Part shown: positions 34,540 to 42,861 of the stretch, piece by piece
Layout of the letters: every line of letters begins with the position of its first letter
Numbering within the stretch: position 1 is the first letter of the stretch
DNA from: Bacteroidota bacterium
Lineage (GTDB): Bacteria; Bacteroidota; Bacteroidia; Bacteroidales; UBA10428
Direction of reading: 5' to 3'
NCBI GenBank assembly: GCA_023442525.1
Contig: JAEZZA010000030.1
Location: 1-48,244, forward strand
DNA length: 48,244 bases
The notes under the pieces: generated by a model
Databases searched by the model: none
Told to the model about the DNA's origin: nothing
What the model saw: only the letters and a program-made list of their open reading frames with translations
Made by a program: the position numbers and the translations under genes

Positions 34540-35166
34540 TTACCTGGTTCGTTTATAACTAATCGACATTCCCGCACCGCGGTTATCCACCGTGGTTTCG
34601 TACCCGGGTAACGATTTAACATAACCTGCCATTCTCACATTGTGAGCGGTAAAACACCCACCTTCGGTCAGTTTGGGCTCCAAATCTTTGAAATAATTAA
34701 TATACCATCCTTTATCGGCGTCACTAAACACGAAATCGAAGGGGCCCTTAAGGGTCTTAACCAGTTCATGTGCATCGGCCAGTCGGGCATCGATATATCG
34801 GGCAACTCCGGCTTTTTCGAAGTTTGCCAGGGCCTCCTTGTATCTCCTTTCGTCGACCTCAATTGTGATCAGCTTTCCGCCTGTTTTGCTTAATGCCCAG
34901 GCTATCCATATTGAAGAGTGTCCGGTAGAAGTCCCTATTTCCAGGGCAGATTTATAATTGTTCTTAATGATAATATCATATAAGAGCTTACCATCCGAAG
35001 CGGGTACATTCATATCGTGCCAACTGCTTTCCTTACTATCCAGAAATTCTTTAACCCGCCGGTCAAGGTCGCCCGGGTTCTGAGTATATGCATTATCACA
35101 AGTACCGCAGGTAACCATAATATACATTAAACCTGCAACAGCAAGTTTTAAAATGGATATTTGCAT
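34540..35166 (-). CDS. O-methyltransferase family protein with signal peptide
   Basis: 208 residues. The Rossmann core is intact (SALEIGTSTGHSSIWIA motif I, LITIEVDERR, FVFSDADKGWYINYF), matching the catechol/caffeoyl-CoA O-methyltransferase group. An N-terminal hydrophobic segment (ILKLAVAGLMYIMVTCG) looks like a signal peptide or anchor, unexpected for a SAM-using enzyme. The domain proper starts at VKEFLDSKESSWHDMNVP, so a later start would cut it. Convergent with the dehydrogenase gene, 51 bp apart. Confidence 0.82.
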   Translation of the reverse strand: MQISILKLAVAGLMYIMVTCGTCDNAYTQNPGDLDRRVKEFLDSKESSWHDMNVPASDGKLLYDIIIKNNYKSALEIGTSTGHSSIWIAWALSKTGGKLITIEVDERRYKEALANFEKAGVARYIDARLADAHELVKTLKGPFDFVFSDADKGWYINYFKDLEPKLTEGGCFTAHNVRMAGYVKSLPGYETTVDNRGAGMSISYKRTR

Positions 35167-35251
35167 AATTTGATTTTATGAGTTTAACAACAACAACTAT
35201 ACACTGGTTGTATAATTATAGATTTTGGATCGGGTTTTTTGTTATATTTCC

Positions 35252-35259
35252 TACTTTTG
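35252..35259 (+). promoter_or_regulatory. -7 box (TACTTTTG) of the corrinoid protein gene
   Basis: Exact TAnnTTTG match ending 24 bp before ATG 35284. It lies downstream of the upstream frame start (35239), which therefore cannot be the translated start if the box is used. Confidence 0.55.
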
Positions 35260-35283
35260 AAAAACTATTACCGAATAGAAGAT

Positions 35284-35958
35284 ATGGAATCAATCCCGGA
35301 AATTATTGAACAAATTGCTCATTGTATAGAATTTGGCAAGATTAATACAGTATCACCATTTCCTCCCGATATGAAGGGGCAGCCCGGAGCAGATGAGCTT
35401 ACCCGACAAGCAATCGGGGAAGGTATTTCTCCAGAATTGATACTTCATGAAGGAATGGTTAAAGGAATGGAGCGGGTAGGAAAGAAATTTTCTGAAAATA
35501 AAGTTTTTGTACCCCAAATGCTTATGTCGGCTAAAGCCATGACTACAGCCATGCAACATATCAAGCCTTTCTTTCTTACAGGTGAGGTGCAGCGAAAAGG
35601 AACTATCATCATGGGCACGGTAACCGGCGATCTTCACGATATTGGGAAGAACCTGGTTTGTATGATGATCGAAGGAGCAGGTTGGGAAGTAATCGATCTG
35701 GGTGTGGACGTCAATGCTGCCAAATTCATTTCAAAAGTGAAAGAAAAACCGGGAAGTGCGGTCGGTTTATCGGCTTTGCTTACCACTACCATGGTTAATA
35801 TGGCTGATATTGTAAGAGAGGTCAAGCAAAGTGTTCCCGGAACCCGGATCATTATTGGCGGAGCTCCGGTAAATGATGAATTCAGAAAGCAGATCGGAGC
35901 CGATTTCTATTCTGCCGATCCAAGGGGAGCTGTGGAATACCTTAATAAATCGGCCTGA
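35284..35958 (+). CDS. Corrinoid (B12)-binding methyltransferase protein
   Basis: 224 residues. An N-terminal four-helix cap (VSPFPPDMKG, GMVKGMERVGKKFSENKVFVPQMLMSAKAM) is followed by a B12-binding Rossmann domain with the DxHxxG motif (DLHDIGKN, H about 118), GVDV, the serine region VGLSALLTTTM and the GGAPV loop. It resembles MtaC/MtbC/MttC-like corrinoid proteins that carry methyl groups between two methyltransferases. The URO-D family protein at 41071 is a plausible partner but is encoded 5 kb away. The start follows the promoter box at 35252. Confidence 0.9.
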   Translation: MESIPEIIEQIAHCIEFGKINTVSPFPPDMKGQPGADELTRQAIGEGISPELILHEGMVKGMERVGKKFSENKVFVPQMLMSAKAMTTAMQHIKPFFLTGEVQRKGTIIMGTVTGDLHDIGKNLVCMMIEGAGWEVIDLGVDVNAAKFISKVKEKPGSAVGLSALLTTTMVNMADIVREVKQSVPGTRIIIGGAPVNDEFRKQIGADFYSADPRGAVEYLNKSA

Positions 35959-36128
35959 CACTGATCTGTCCGGTTCCGTACAGGCAGCGTTCGAATTCGT
36001 ACGGTTAAAATCACTAGGTTTTATAGAATCAGCCCCGTTACCTCCAGCGTTACAGCATGTTAGTGCTGTTGGCATAGATATTGACTACTCACACATTGGG
36101 GTATTGTCTCTTTACCAAAAAATAGTAA

Positions 36129-38552
36129 ATGCTTACAGGCTATCTCAGAATTGCTTTCAGGGTATTTAGCAGGAACAGGACATACACACTGATAAATATC
36201 GCAGGGCTTGCTATTGGACTAACTTTTAGCATCATAATATTCTTATATGCTTATAAGGAATTAAGTTTCGATCGGTTTCATAAGAACACCGACCGTATTT
36301 ACAGAGTTGGTATTAAAGCCCGCCTGGCTGAGAACGAAATGAATCTGGCAGTTACAGCCACGCCTCTTGCAAAAACCATTTTACATGAGATACCTGATGT
36401 TGAATATACCGCCAGGGTGGCTCGCTTTGGCGCCTGGCTTTTACGTAACGACACCATCAGATATAACGAAGACAACCTGATTTTTTCTGATCCCGGTTTT
36501 TTCAAGATCTTCTCCTTCAATCTTGTACAGGGATCTCCCGATGCCGTGTTATCAAAGCCTTACAGCGTGGTTCTTACCGAATCTGCAGCACGAAAATATT
36601 TCCCCGATAACAACGCATTAGGCAGGAAACTGCAGGTTGAAAACGACTCGACATATTACCTGGTTACAGGTATTATGAAGGATGTACCTGATAATTCACA
36701 TCTCCAGTTCGATATGGTAGGTGCAATTTCTACCTACGATAAAATGCTCGATAACGACCGATGGATAATAAATTATCTGTATACTTATTTTCTTCTTAAA
36801 AAAGGTGGTAATATCAACCATGTTAATGCCCGCCTCGATACCATTGTAAACAACTATGTGATACCCGACTACCTGGGTATGCTGGGTATCGAAAGCAAAG
36901 AATCATTTCTCAAGAGTAATTATTACAATTTTGTACCACAACCTATTACAGAAATTCATTTTGATTCTACCTTAACTGGGAATCCGGCTCCGGCAGGTAA
37001 GTATTTTTACCTGTATTTTTTCATAATCCTCGCCGTGGTAATCATGATCATATCGTGCCTGAATTTTGTAAATATGGTTACAGCACATTCATTACACCGT
37101 GCACGTGAAGTGGTAGTCAGAAAAATATCCGGATCGGCCCGAAAATCCTTAGTACTGCAGTTTCTTATTGAATCGTCGCTGATGGCATTTTTTTCATTGA
37201 CCATTGCGCTTTTGCTTACCGAAATTGCTCTGCCAATGTTCAGCAAGTACATCGGTATACATCTGAGTTTACGACAACTTCTTAATTCCGAAGGTATATT
37301 GCTGATGTTGTTCCTGATCTTCCTCACTGGTGTGATTTCAGGTTTATACCCGGCATTTTATCTATCTTCGTATCATCCCGAAACTGTACTCCGAAACCAG
37401 ACCGCTGAGCATCCCGATAAGGGAAATTTCAGAACTGTGCTTACGGTTTTCCAGTTATTTCTGGCGATCGGCGTTTTAACAATGGCCCTTATTGTTCACA
37501 GGCAATATCAATACTTGTTGAACAAAGACCGGGGTTACCAAACCGAAGATTTAGTGGTAATCCGCCGGCCTGATGCTCTCACCGATAGACTCGAGGAATT
37601 TAAAGCCAATCTGCTGACACTTCCCCCGGTATTATCAGCGACGAATGCTACGAGCGCCATGGGCAGCGGATTTCCGAGATACCCCTATCATCCCGAAGGT
37701 GATCCGGTTACATCAAGCCTTTCGGCAGCCACATTAATGGCAAGCTACGATTATGAATCCACTTACGAACTCGAACTGGTTAGCGGAAGGTTTTTCAACC
37801 GAAATAACAACGATACACTGGCCTGTGTTATTAATGAAACTGCGGTACGTACCATGGGTATAGACGACCCCGTTGGAAAGTCGCTTATACAATTGTCCGA
37901 TAAACCCGGTAAAACCTCAAAATATAAAATAATCGGCGTGGTGAAGGACTTCAACTTTGAACCACTTGAAAATCCGGTTCGGCCACTTGTAATACTCTTC
38001 CTGCCCGGAAATTTTGAAGGTTATCTTACGCTGAAGATCGACAATAGGAATATTGACGGTACTTTACAATACATTCAAAAACTTTGGGAGAAGTATAACC
38101 AGGCCTACCCCTTTGTTTATTATTTTCTTGATGAAGACCGGATTAACTATTATAAACCCGTGCTCACGACTGCCAGGATTTTCACACTATTATCCATTAT
38201 CACGACATTATTATCATGCCTGAGCCTGTTTGCACTGGTTGCTTACTATTATAACCGTAAGAAGAAGGATATTGGTGTTCTGAAAGCTTTGGGAGCAAGC
38301 GAAATCAGCCTCATTATCAGCCGGGTGGGTGATATTGTCCTTTTGGTATTAATGGCTTCAGTTGCAGCCTGGATTTGCGCTTATTTTCTGGCCAATTACT
38401 GGCTGAATGACTATGCTTATCATATCAGTCTGAATGTAATCTTCTTTTTAGTAGCTACCCTGTTGCTGTTGATCTTCTCGCTTATTGCATCATATTATCA
38501 TACTTATCTCGCTGCCCGGGCCAACCCGGGGACACTTCTGAAATACGAGTAG
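36129..38552 (+). CDS. ABC transporter permease, FtsX/MacB type with duplicated core
   Basis: 807 residues. An N-terminal helix (about 15-35; LINIAGLAIGLTFSIIIFLY) is followed by a MacB-type periplasmic domain, three helices (about 290-420) and another helix (about 430-450). A second periplasmic domain and three C-terminal helices (about 690-800) with KKKDIGVLKALGAS complete the FtsX core. This duplicated eight-helix layout is common in Bacteroidota and probably moves peptides, lipids or drugs or works mechanically. No ATPase gene is adjacent. Confidence 0.9.
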   Translation: MLTGYLRIAFRVFSRNRTYTLINIAGLAIGLTFSIIIFLYAYKELSFDRFHKNTDRIYRVGIKARLAENEMNLAVTATPLAKTILHEIPDVEYTARVARFGAWLLRNDTIRYNEDNLIFSDPGFFKIFSFNLVQGSPDAVLSKPYSVVLTESAARKYFPDNNALGRKLQVENDSTYYLVTGIMKDVPDNSHLQFDMVGAISTYDKMLDNDRWIINYLYTYFLLKKGGNINHVNARLDTIVNNYVIPDYLGMLGIESKESFLKSNYYNFVPQPITEIHFDSTLTGNPAPAGKYFYLYFFIILAVVIMIISCLNFVNMVTAHSLHRAREVVVRKISGSARKSLVLQFLIESSLMAFFSLTIALLLTEIALPMFSKYIGIHLSLRQLLNSEGILLMLFLIFLTGVISGLYPAFYLSSYHPETVLRNQTAEHPDKGNFRTVLTVFQLFLAIGVLTMALIVHRQYQYLLNKDRGYQTEDLVVIRRPDALTDRLEEFKANLLTLPPVLSATNATSAMGSGFPRYPYHPEGDPVTSSLSAATLMASYDYESTYELELVSGRFFNRNNNDTLACVINETAVRTMGIDDPVGKSLIQLSDKPGKTSKYKIIGVVKDFNFEPLENPVRPLVILFLPGNFEGYLTLKIDNRNIDGTLQYIQKLWEKYNQAYPFVYYFLDEDRINYYKPVLTTARIFTLLSIITTLLSCLSLFALVAYYYNRKKKDIGVLKALGASEISLIISRVGDIVLLVLMASVAAWICAYFLANYWLNDYAYHISLNVIFFLVATLLLLIFSLIASYYHTYLAARANPGTLLKYE

Positions 38553-38581
38553 TCCTACAACTTCTATTTCACTATCAGGAA

Positions 38582-39052
38582 TTACAAACTTTTAGTCCAG
38601 TAATACTGCCTGGGCTCGGCATCATGGAAGCCGAGGCTATTGTATAAGTATCTGGCGTTATCATTGTCATCACGGACTTCGAGCGTAACTTTGGAACAAC
38701 CCATATTACGGGCTTCTTCAATAACTGCTTTTATCATTTTTCGGCCCACGCCTTTATTACGCCAGGTTCGTTTTACAATCACATCATGTACATTAATAAA
38801 AGGCCTCACCGTAAAAGTCGCGAAATTGATGAAGGAATTCACCAGCCCAATAAATTCATTATCCGATCTGGCAAACAAAACCATCTTGGAGGGATGATTT
38901 CTTAAACCATCAACAAGTAATTGTTTCTGTTCTTCACTATATGGTTCTCCGCCTCCCATTTTGTCGGTTATATATTCATTCATCAGCTCGGTCAGGGCTT
39001 TGCAGTGAAGCGGATTATCAAAATCGCATTTTATTATTTCGACGGTATTCAT
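38582..39052 (-). CDS. GNAT family N-acetyltransferase
   Basis: 156 residues. The acetyl-CoA pyrophosphate loop is RTWRNKGVGRKMIKAV, preceded by INVHDVIVK (motif A strand) and followed by KVTLEVRDDNDNARYLYNSLGFHD (motif B). Substrate unknown. It is convergent with the permease gene and separated from lepA by a dense repeat tract. Confidence 0.85.
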   Translation of the reverse strand: MNTVEIIKCDFDNPLHCKALTELMNEYITDKMGGGEPYSEEQKQLLVDGLRNHPSKMVLFARSDNEFIGLVNSFINFATFTVRPFINVHDVIVKRTWRNKGVGRKMIKAVIEEARNMGCSKVTLEVRDDNDNARYLYNSLGFHDAEPRQYYWTKSL

Positions 39053-39093
39053 TATTAATATTTTTATTCGAACAGAGTTTTAGGGTTTTAGTA

Positions 39094-39215
39094 GTTCCAG
39101 AGGTTCCAGAGGTTCCAGAGGTTCCAGAGGTTCCAGTCGTATCCAGTATCCAGTATCTAGTATATAGTATCCAGTATCCAGTATCCAGCATCCAGCATCC
39201 AGCATCCAGTATCCT
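39094..39215. repeat. Back-to-back 9-bp (x5) and 7-bp (x11) tandem repeats upstream of lepA
   Basis: 39094-39138: five units of GTTCCAGAG (last one GTTCCAGTC). 39139-39215: eleven units of GTATCCA with variants GTATCTA, GTATATA, GCATCCA and GTATCCT. The tract ends 32 bp before the lepA -7 box, so variation in copy number could affect an upstream promoter element. A minus-strand frame across it is only repeat translation. Confidence 0.92.
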
Positions 39216-39246
39216 ATACCCCCGTATCTGTATTCAAAGATAATTA

Positions 39247-39254
39247 TATCTTTG
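39247..39254 (+). promoter_or_regulatory. -7 box (TATCTTTG) of lepA
   Basis: Exact TAnnTTTG match 24 bp before ATG 39279. The -33 region is weak. It excludes the upstream frame start at 39252. Confidence 0.55.
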
Positions 39255-39278
39255 TCACCACATAGTAAGGAATTAAGA

Positions 39279-41066
39279 ATGGATAAGATCCGTAATTTTA
39301 GCATAATTGCACATATCGATCACGGTAAAAGTACATTGGCTGACCGTTTAATTCAGTTGACGCACACACTGTCCGACAGGGAGTTCCAGGACCAGGTACT
39401 CGATAATATGGACCTGGAAAGAGAGCGCGGAATTACAATTAAGAGTCATGCCATTCAAATGGAATATGATTTCGAAGGTTCCACCTATATACTTAATCTC
39501 ATTGACACTCCCGGCCACGTTGACTTTTCGTATGAGGTTTCCAGAGCCATTGCAGCCTGCGAGGGAGCATTGCTTGTTGTTGATGCCACACAGGGCATAC
39601 AGGCTCAAACCATTAGCAACCTCTACCAGGCCGTTGATCATGGATTGGAGATCATCCCGGTGCTGAACAAAATGGACATGCCCAGTGCAATGCCCGAGGA
39701 AGTGAAAGATCAGATTGTGGATCTTATAGGTTGCAAACGCGAAGAAATTATCGAAGTGAGTGCCAAAACCGGTAAGGGAGTTGAACTCATTCTTGAGCGG
39801 ATCATTAAACAGATACCACCGCCCAAGGGTGATCCGGATGCTCCCCTGCAGGCATTAATCTTCGACTCGGTATTTAATTCTTTCCGGGGCATATTCGTAT
39901 ATTTCAAAATCATTAACGGCACTGTAAAAACCAATGATCACGTCAAGTTCGTGAATCTCGGAAAAGATTACGAAGCCGATGAAATCGGAGTGCTTAAATT
40001 AAAATATGAGCCGCGGCAGTCGTTGTCGGTCGGAAATGTCGGATATATCATTTCGGGTATCAAATCGGCGCGTGACGTAAAGGTCGGCGATACCATCACA
40101 CATTATGACAGGCCGTGTGATAAGGCTATTGAAGGATTCGTTGAGGTAAAGCCCATGGTTTTTGCCGGTATCTACCCGATTGATGCGGACGATTACGAGG
40201 AATTGCGTGCTTCGCTTGAAAAACTTCAGTTGAATGATGCCTCGTTATCTTTCGTACCTGAATCTTCTGCTGCACTCGGTTTTGGTTTCAGATGCGGATT
40301 TCTGGGATTGCTCCACATGGAAATTGTTCAGGAACGCCTCGACCGTGAATTCAATATGGATGTCATCAACACGGTGCCAAACGTGTCGTACCGCGTTGTG
40401 TCCAACAAGGGAGACGTTATTGATGTACACAACCCATCGGGCCTTCCCGATCCTACTTATATCGACTTCATTGAAGAGCCATACATTGAGGCAGAAATAA
40501 TCTGCCAGGCCGATTACGTGGGTCCGGTTATGAAACTTTGTATTGATAAAAGAGGAATTCTGAAAAACCAGGTTTACCTCACTACCAACCGAATTGAGCT
40601 TACTTTTGAAATGCCGCTTGCTGAAATTGTGTTCGATTTCTACGACAAACTGAAGAGTATTTCGAAAGGTTATGCCTCATTCGATTACCATTACACCGGA
40701 TATAAGACTGCTAACCTGGTAAGGCTTGATATCCTTTTGAACGGTGATCTTGTTGATGCGCTCTCATCGCTTATTCATCGCGACCATGCTTACTCTTTCG
40801 GCCGTAGAATATGCGAAAAGCTTAAGGAACTGATTCCACGTCAGCAATTCGAAATTGCTATCCAGGCCGCTATCGGAGCTAAGATCATCGCACGCGAAAC
40901 TGTCAAGGCCGTACGTAAAGATGTTACAGCAAAGTGTTACGGAGGCGACATCTCCCGAAAGCGCAAACTGCTCGAAAAGCAGAAGAAAGGCAAGAGGCGT
41001 ATGAGGCAGATAGGGAATGTAGAAGTTCCACAATCGGCTTTCCTGGCAGTGCTTCGACTCGATTAA
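39279..41066 (+). CDS. lepA: Elongation factor 4 (LepA)
   Basis: Translational GTPase that acts on the ribosome during elongation or initiation under stress. 595 residues from ATG 39279. GTPase motifs: AHIDHGKST (9-17), RERGITIKSHAI (switch I), DTPGHVDF (about 73) and NKMD (about 127). The LepA-specific C-terminal domain has VRKDVTAKCYGGDISRKRKLLEKQKKGK split across a conserved basic tail, ending QSAFLAVLRLD. The end lies 4 bp from that of the convergent URO-D gene, with no terminator between. Confidence 0.97.
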   Translation: MDKIRNFSIIAHIDHGKSTLADRLIQLTHTLSDREFQDQVLDNMDLERERGITIKSHAIQMEYDFEGSTYILNLIDTPGHVDFSYEVSRAIAACEGALLVVDATQGIQAQTISNLYQAVDHGLEIIPVLNKMDMPSAMPEEVKDQIVDLIGCKREEIIEVSAKTGKGVELILERIIKQIPPPKGDPDAPLQALIFDSVFNSFRGIFVYFKIINGTVKTNDHVKFVNLGKDYEADEIGVLKLKYEPRQSLSVGNVGYIISGIKSARDVKVGDTITHYDRPCDKAIEGFVEVKPMVFAGIYPIDADDYEELRASLEKLQLNDASLSFVPESSAALGFGFRCGFLGLLHMEIVQERLDREFNMDVINTVPNVSYRVVSNKGDVIDVHNPSGLPDPTYIDFIEEPYIEAEIICQADYVGPVMKLCIDKRGILKNQVYLTTNRIELTFEMPLAEIVFDFYDKLKSISKGYASFDYHYTGYKTANLVRLDILLNGDLVDALSSLIHRDHAYSFGRRICEKLKELIPRQQFEIAIQAAIGAKIIARETVKAVRKDVTAKCYGGDISRKRKLLEKQKKGKRRMRQIGNVEVPQSAFLAVLRLD

Positions 41067-41070
41067 ATTA

Positions 41071-42321
41071 TTACCGGAATTTTTGTATCGCTTCTACCAA
41101 CGCAACCATATTTTCAACCGGAACGTTGGCCTGAGCATTGTGTACAGTGTTAAACACAAAGCCGCCGTTTTTTCCTAAAATACGACATTGATCGAGTACC
41201 TGTTTTTCTACATCCCGTGGAGTACCGAAACTAAGTACTTTCTGGGTATCTACACCTCCGCCCCAGAAAGTGATCTTATCACCGAATCTTTCTTTGAGAA
41301 CTACAGGATCCATGTCGCGTGCATTAATCTGAACGGGATTAAGAATATCAAAGCCCGCTTCAATGAATTTGGGAATTAATGGCAATACAGCCCCGCATGA
41401 ATGTTTGAATGTTTTCCAGTTGGTATTTTTGTGAATCCAGTCGTTCATCTTCCTGTAATATGGAAGGTAAAGCTGTTCAAAAGTTTCCGGTGAACAGAAT
41501 TGAGAGTCCTGCGTTCCCAGGTCAGCCCCGCACATATATACGGCATCAATCGAATCGCCAATAATGTCATAAAGTGTCTTCAGATTCTGAACCGCTATAT
41601 CTGTCTGACGATCGAACAATTCGGCTATAAAACCGGGTCGCATCAGTGTGCTCATATACCAGTCGTCGATCGACCTGATACCCCTGGGATTTTTCATCCA
41701 TGGGGCCGGAACCAGAGCGATGTCGCCCAAAGCAGTACCACCGAAATTAGCTATTACCCCTTTTTCCGAACCTTCAATTTCTTTTGTTTTACTTTTCCAG
41801 TAAGCAATATCAGCTTCACTGAGCAGACTAAATTCTTCAAGATTGTCATTTAAGTCGGGATTGACCTCATCGTAAGGCTGTTGCCTTACAATAGTATCAA
41901 AAAAGAAACCTCTATGCGGCATTTTTGCTGAAGGCCCGACGCTCTTATCCCCTGCCGGATAAATAAGTAAATCGTTATTGCCGTCAATATCGGTGTTAAA
42001 GTCTCCGGGAACCAGTACATTCTGGCCCCAGAAGGTAGTAAACTCCTTCCAGTTTTTACTTTCAAATCCCAGGATATTGGTTCGCGGTGCTATGCCGGTT
42101 ATATCGCAACCCAGTATCTGCGCCAGGTCAGGTTCAATTTCGCCCAGCATTTGATACGGTTCGGCGACTCTGACAGGACGCTTTTCAAGTCCATAATAAT
42201 CTCTGAGTTTTTCTATTAAAAGAACATGAATACCGGTTACAGGAGTGGCGCCGAAATCCACAACGAGGTTTGAGGGTTGCTGGTGGTTTAGGGTCTGACG
42301 AAATTTCCCGCGTGAATTCAT
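41071..42321 (-). CDS. URO-D family (corrinoid-dependent) methyltransferase
   Basis: 416 residues from ATG 42321, where the conserved region MNSRGKFRQTLNHQ begins; the longer frame adds 13 residues. Not a heme enzyme by likely role: this URO-D branch resembles MtaA/MtbA-like or demethylating enzymes that transfer methyl groups from corrinoid proteins. Zinc ligands are plausible in FKHSCGAVLP (His, Cys), with later WGGGVDTQ and VFNTVHNAQANVPVENM. Such genes are usually paired with a corrinoid protein; the one at 35284 is the only candidate here. Confidence 0.85.
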   Translation of the reverse strand: MNSRGKFRQTLNHQQPSNLVVDFGATPVTGIHVLLIEKLRDYYGLEKRPVRVAEPYQMLGEIEPDLAQILGCDITGIAPRTNILGFESKNWKEFTTFWGQNVLVPGDFNTDIDGNNDLLIYPAGDKSVGPSAKMPHRGFFFDTIVRQQPYDEVNPDLNDNLEEFSLLSEADIAYWKSKTKEIEGSEKGVIANFGGTALGDIALVPAPWMKNPRGIRSIDDWYMSTLMRPGFIAELFDRQTDIAVQNLKTLYDIIGDSIDAVYMCGADLGTQDSQFCSPETFEQLYLPYYRKMNDWIHKNTNWKTFKHSCGAVLPLIPKFIEAGFDILNPVQINARDMDPVVLKERFGDKITFWGGGVDTQKVLSFGTPRDVEKQVLDQCRILGKNGGFVFNTVHNAQANVPVENMVALVEAIQKFR

Positions 42322-42364
42322 ATAGAATCTATTTTCCAGTTTACATCTGCAAATGATCAATAGG

Positions 42365-42805
42365 TCATCGTTTCTTTAAAAAGAATTCCGACATAAGTCT
42401 TCCGCATTCTTCTTTCAGAATACCCCCCTGAACCACGGTTGACGGATGAAGAAGATTATGCCTGACTTGTGAATAACCTCTTTTTTCGTCGGTGGCACCA
42501 TATACAATTTTACCAATCCGGGTCCAGAACGAAGCCCCGGCACACATAACACATGGTTCAATAGTCACGTAAAGGATGCATTCATCAAGGTATTTGGCGC
42601 CGATGCTGTTCGTTGCTGATGTGAAAGCCTGCATTTCGGCGTGAGCTGTAGGGTCGTTCAATGTTTCACAGAGATTATGGGCTTTGGCGATGATCCTGTT
42701 TTTCCATACAATTACAGCCCCTACAGGTACTTCATCTAGTTCAAACGCTTTATGGGCCTCCTTAAGAGCTTCCCTCATGAAATAGTCATCGCTGTAAAGT
42801 TCCAT
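42365..42805 (-). CDS. tadA: tRNA-specific adenosine deaminase-like protein (TadA family)
   Basis: 146 residues from ATG 42805; another ATG at 42811 adds two residues. Zinc deaminase motifs: HAEMQAF (His zinc ligand and catalytic Glu) and PCVMCAGA (two Cys ligands). This fits TadA, which converts A34 to inosine in tRNA-Arg, but guanine-type deaminases are close relatives. It is divergent from aspS with 56 bp between starts, so their promoters overlap. Confidence 0.85.
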   Translation of the reverse strand: MELYSDDYFMREALKEAHKAFELDEVPVGAVIVWKNRIIAKAHNLCETLNDPTAHAEMQAFTSATNSIGAKYLDECILYVTIEPCVMCAGASFWTRIGKIVYGATDEKRGYSQVRHNLLHPSTVVQGGILKEECGRLMSEFFLKKR

Positions 42806-42861
42806 AAGCAAATATTGTAATTTAATTCATATTTTCGCATTCCAAATCAAGCATAATTAAC

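Noticed and set aside
39080..39304. 74-residue minus-strand frame of repeated residues
   Set aside because: Translation of 7- and 9-bp tandem repeats upstream of lepA.
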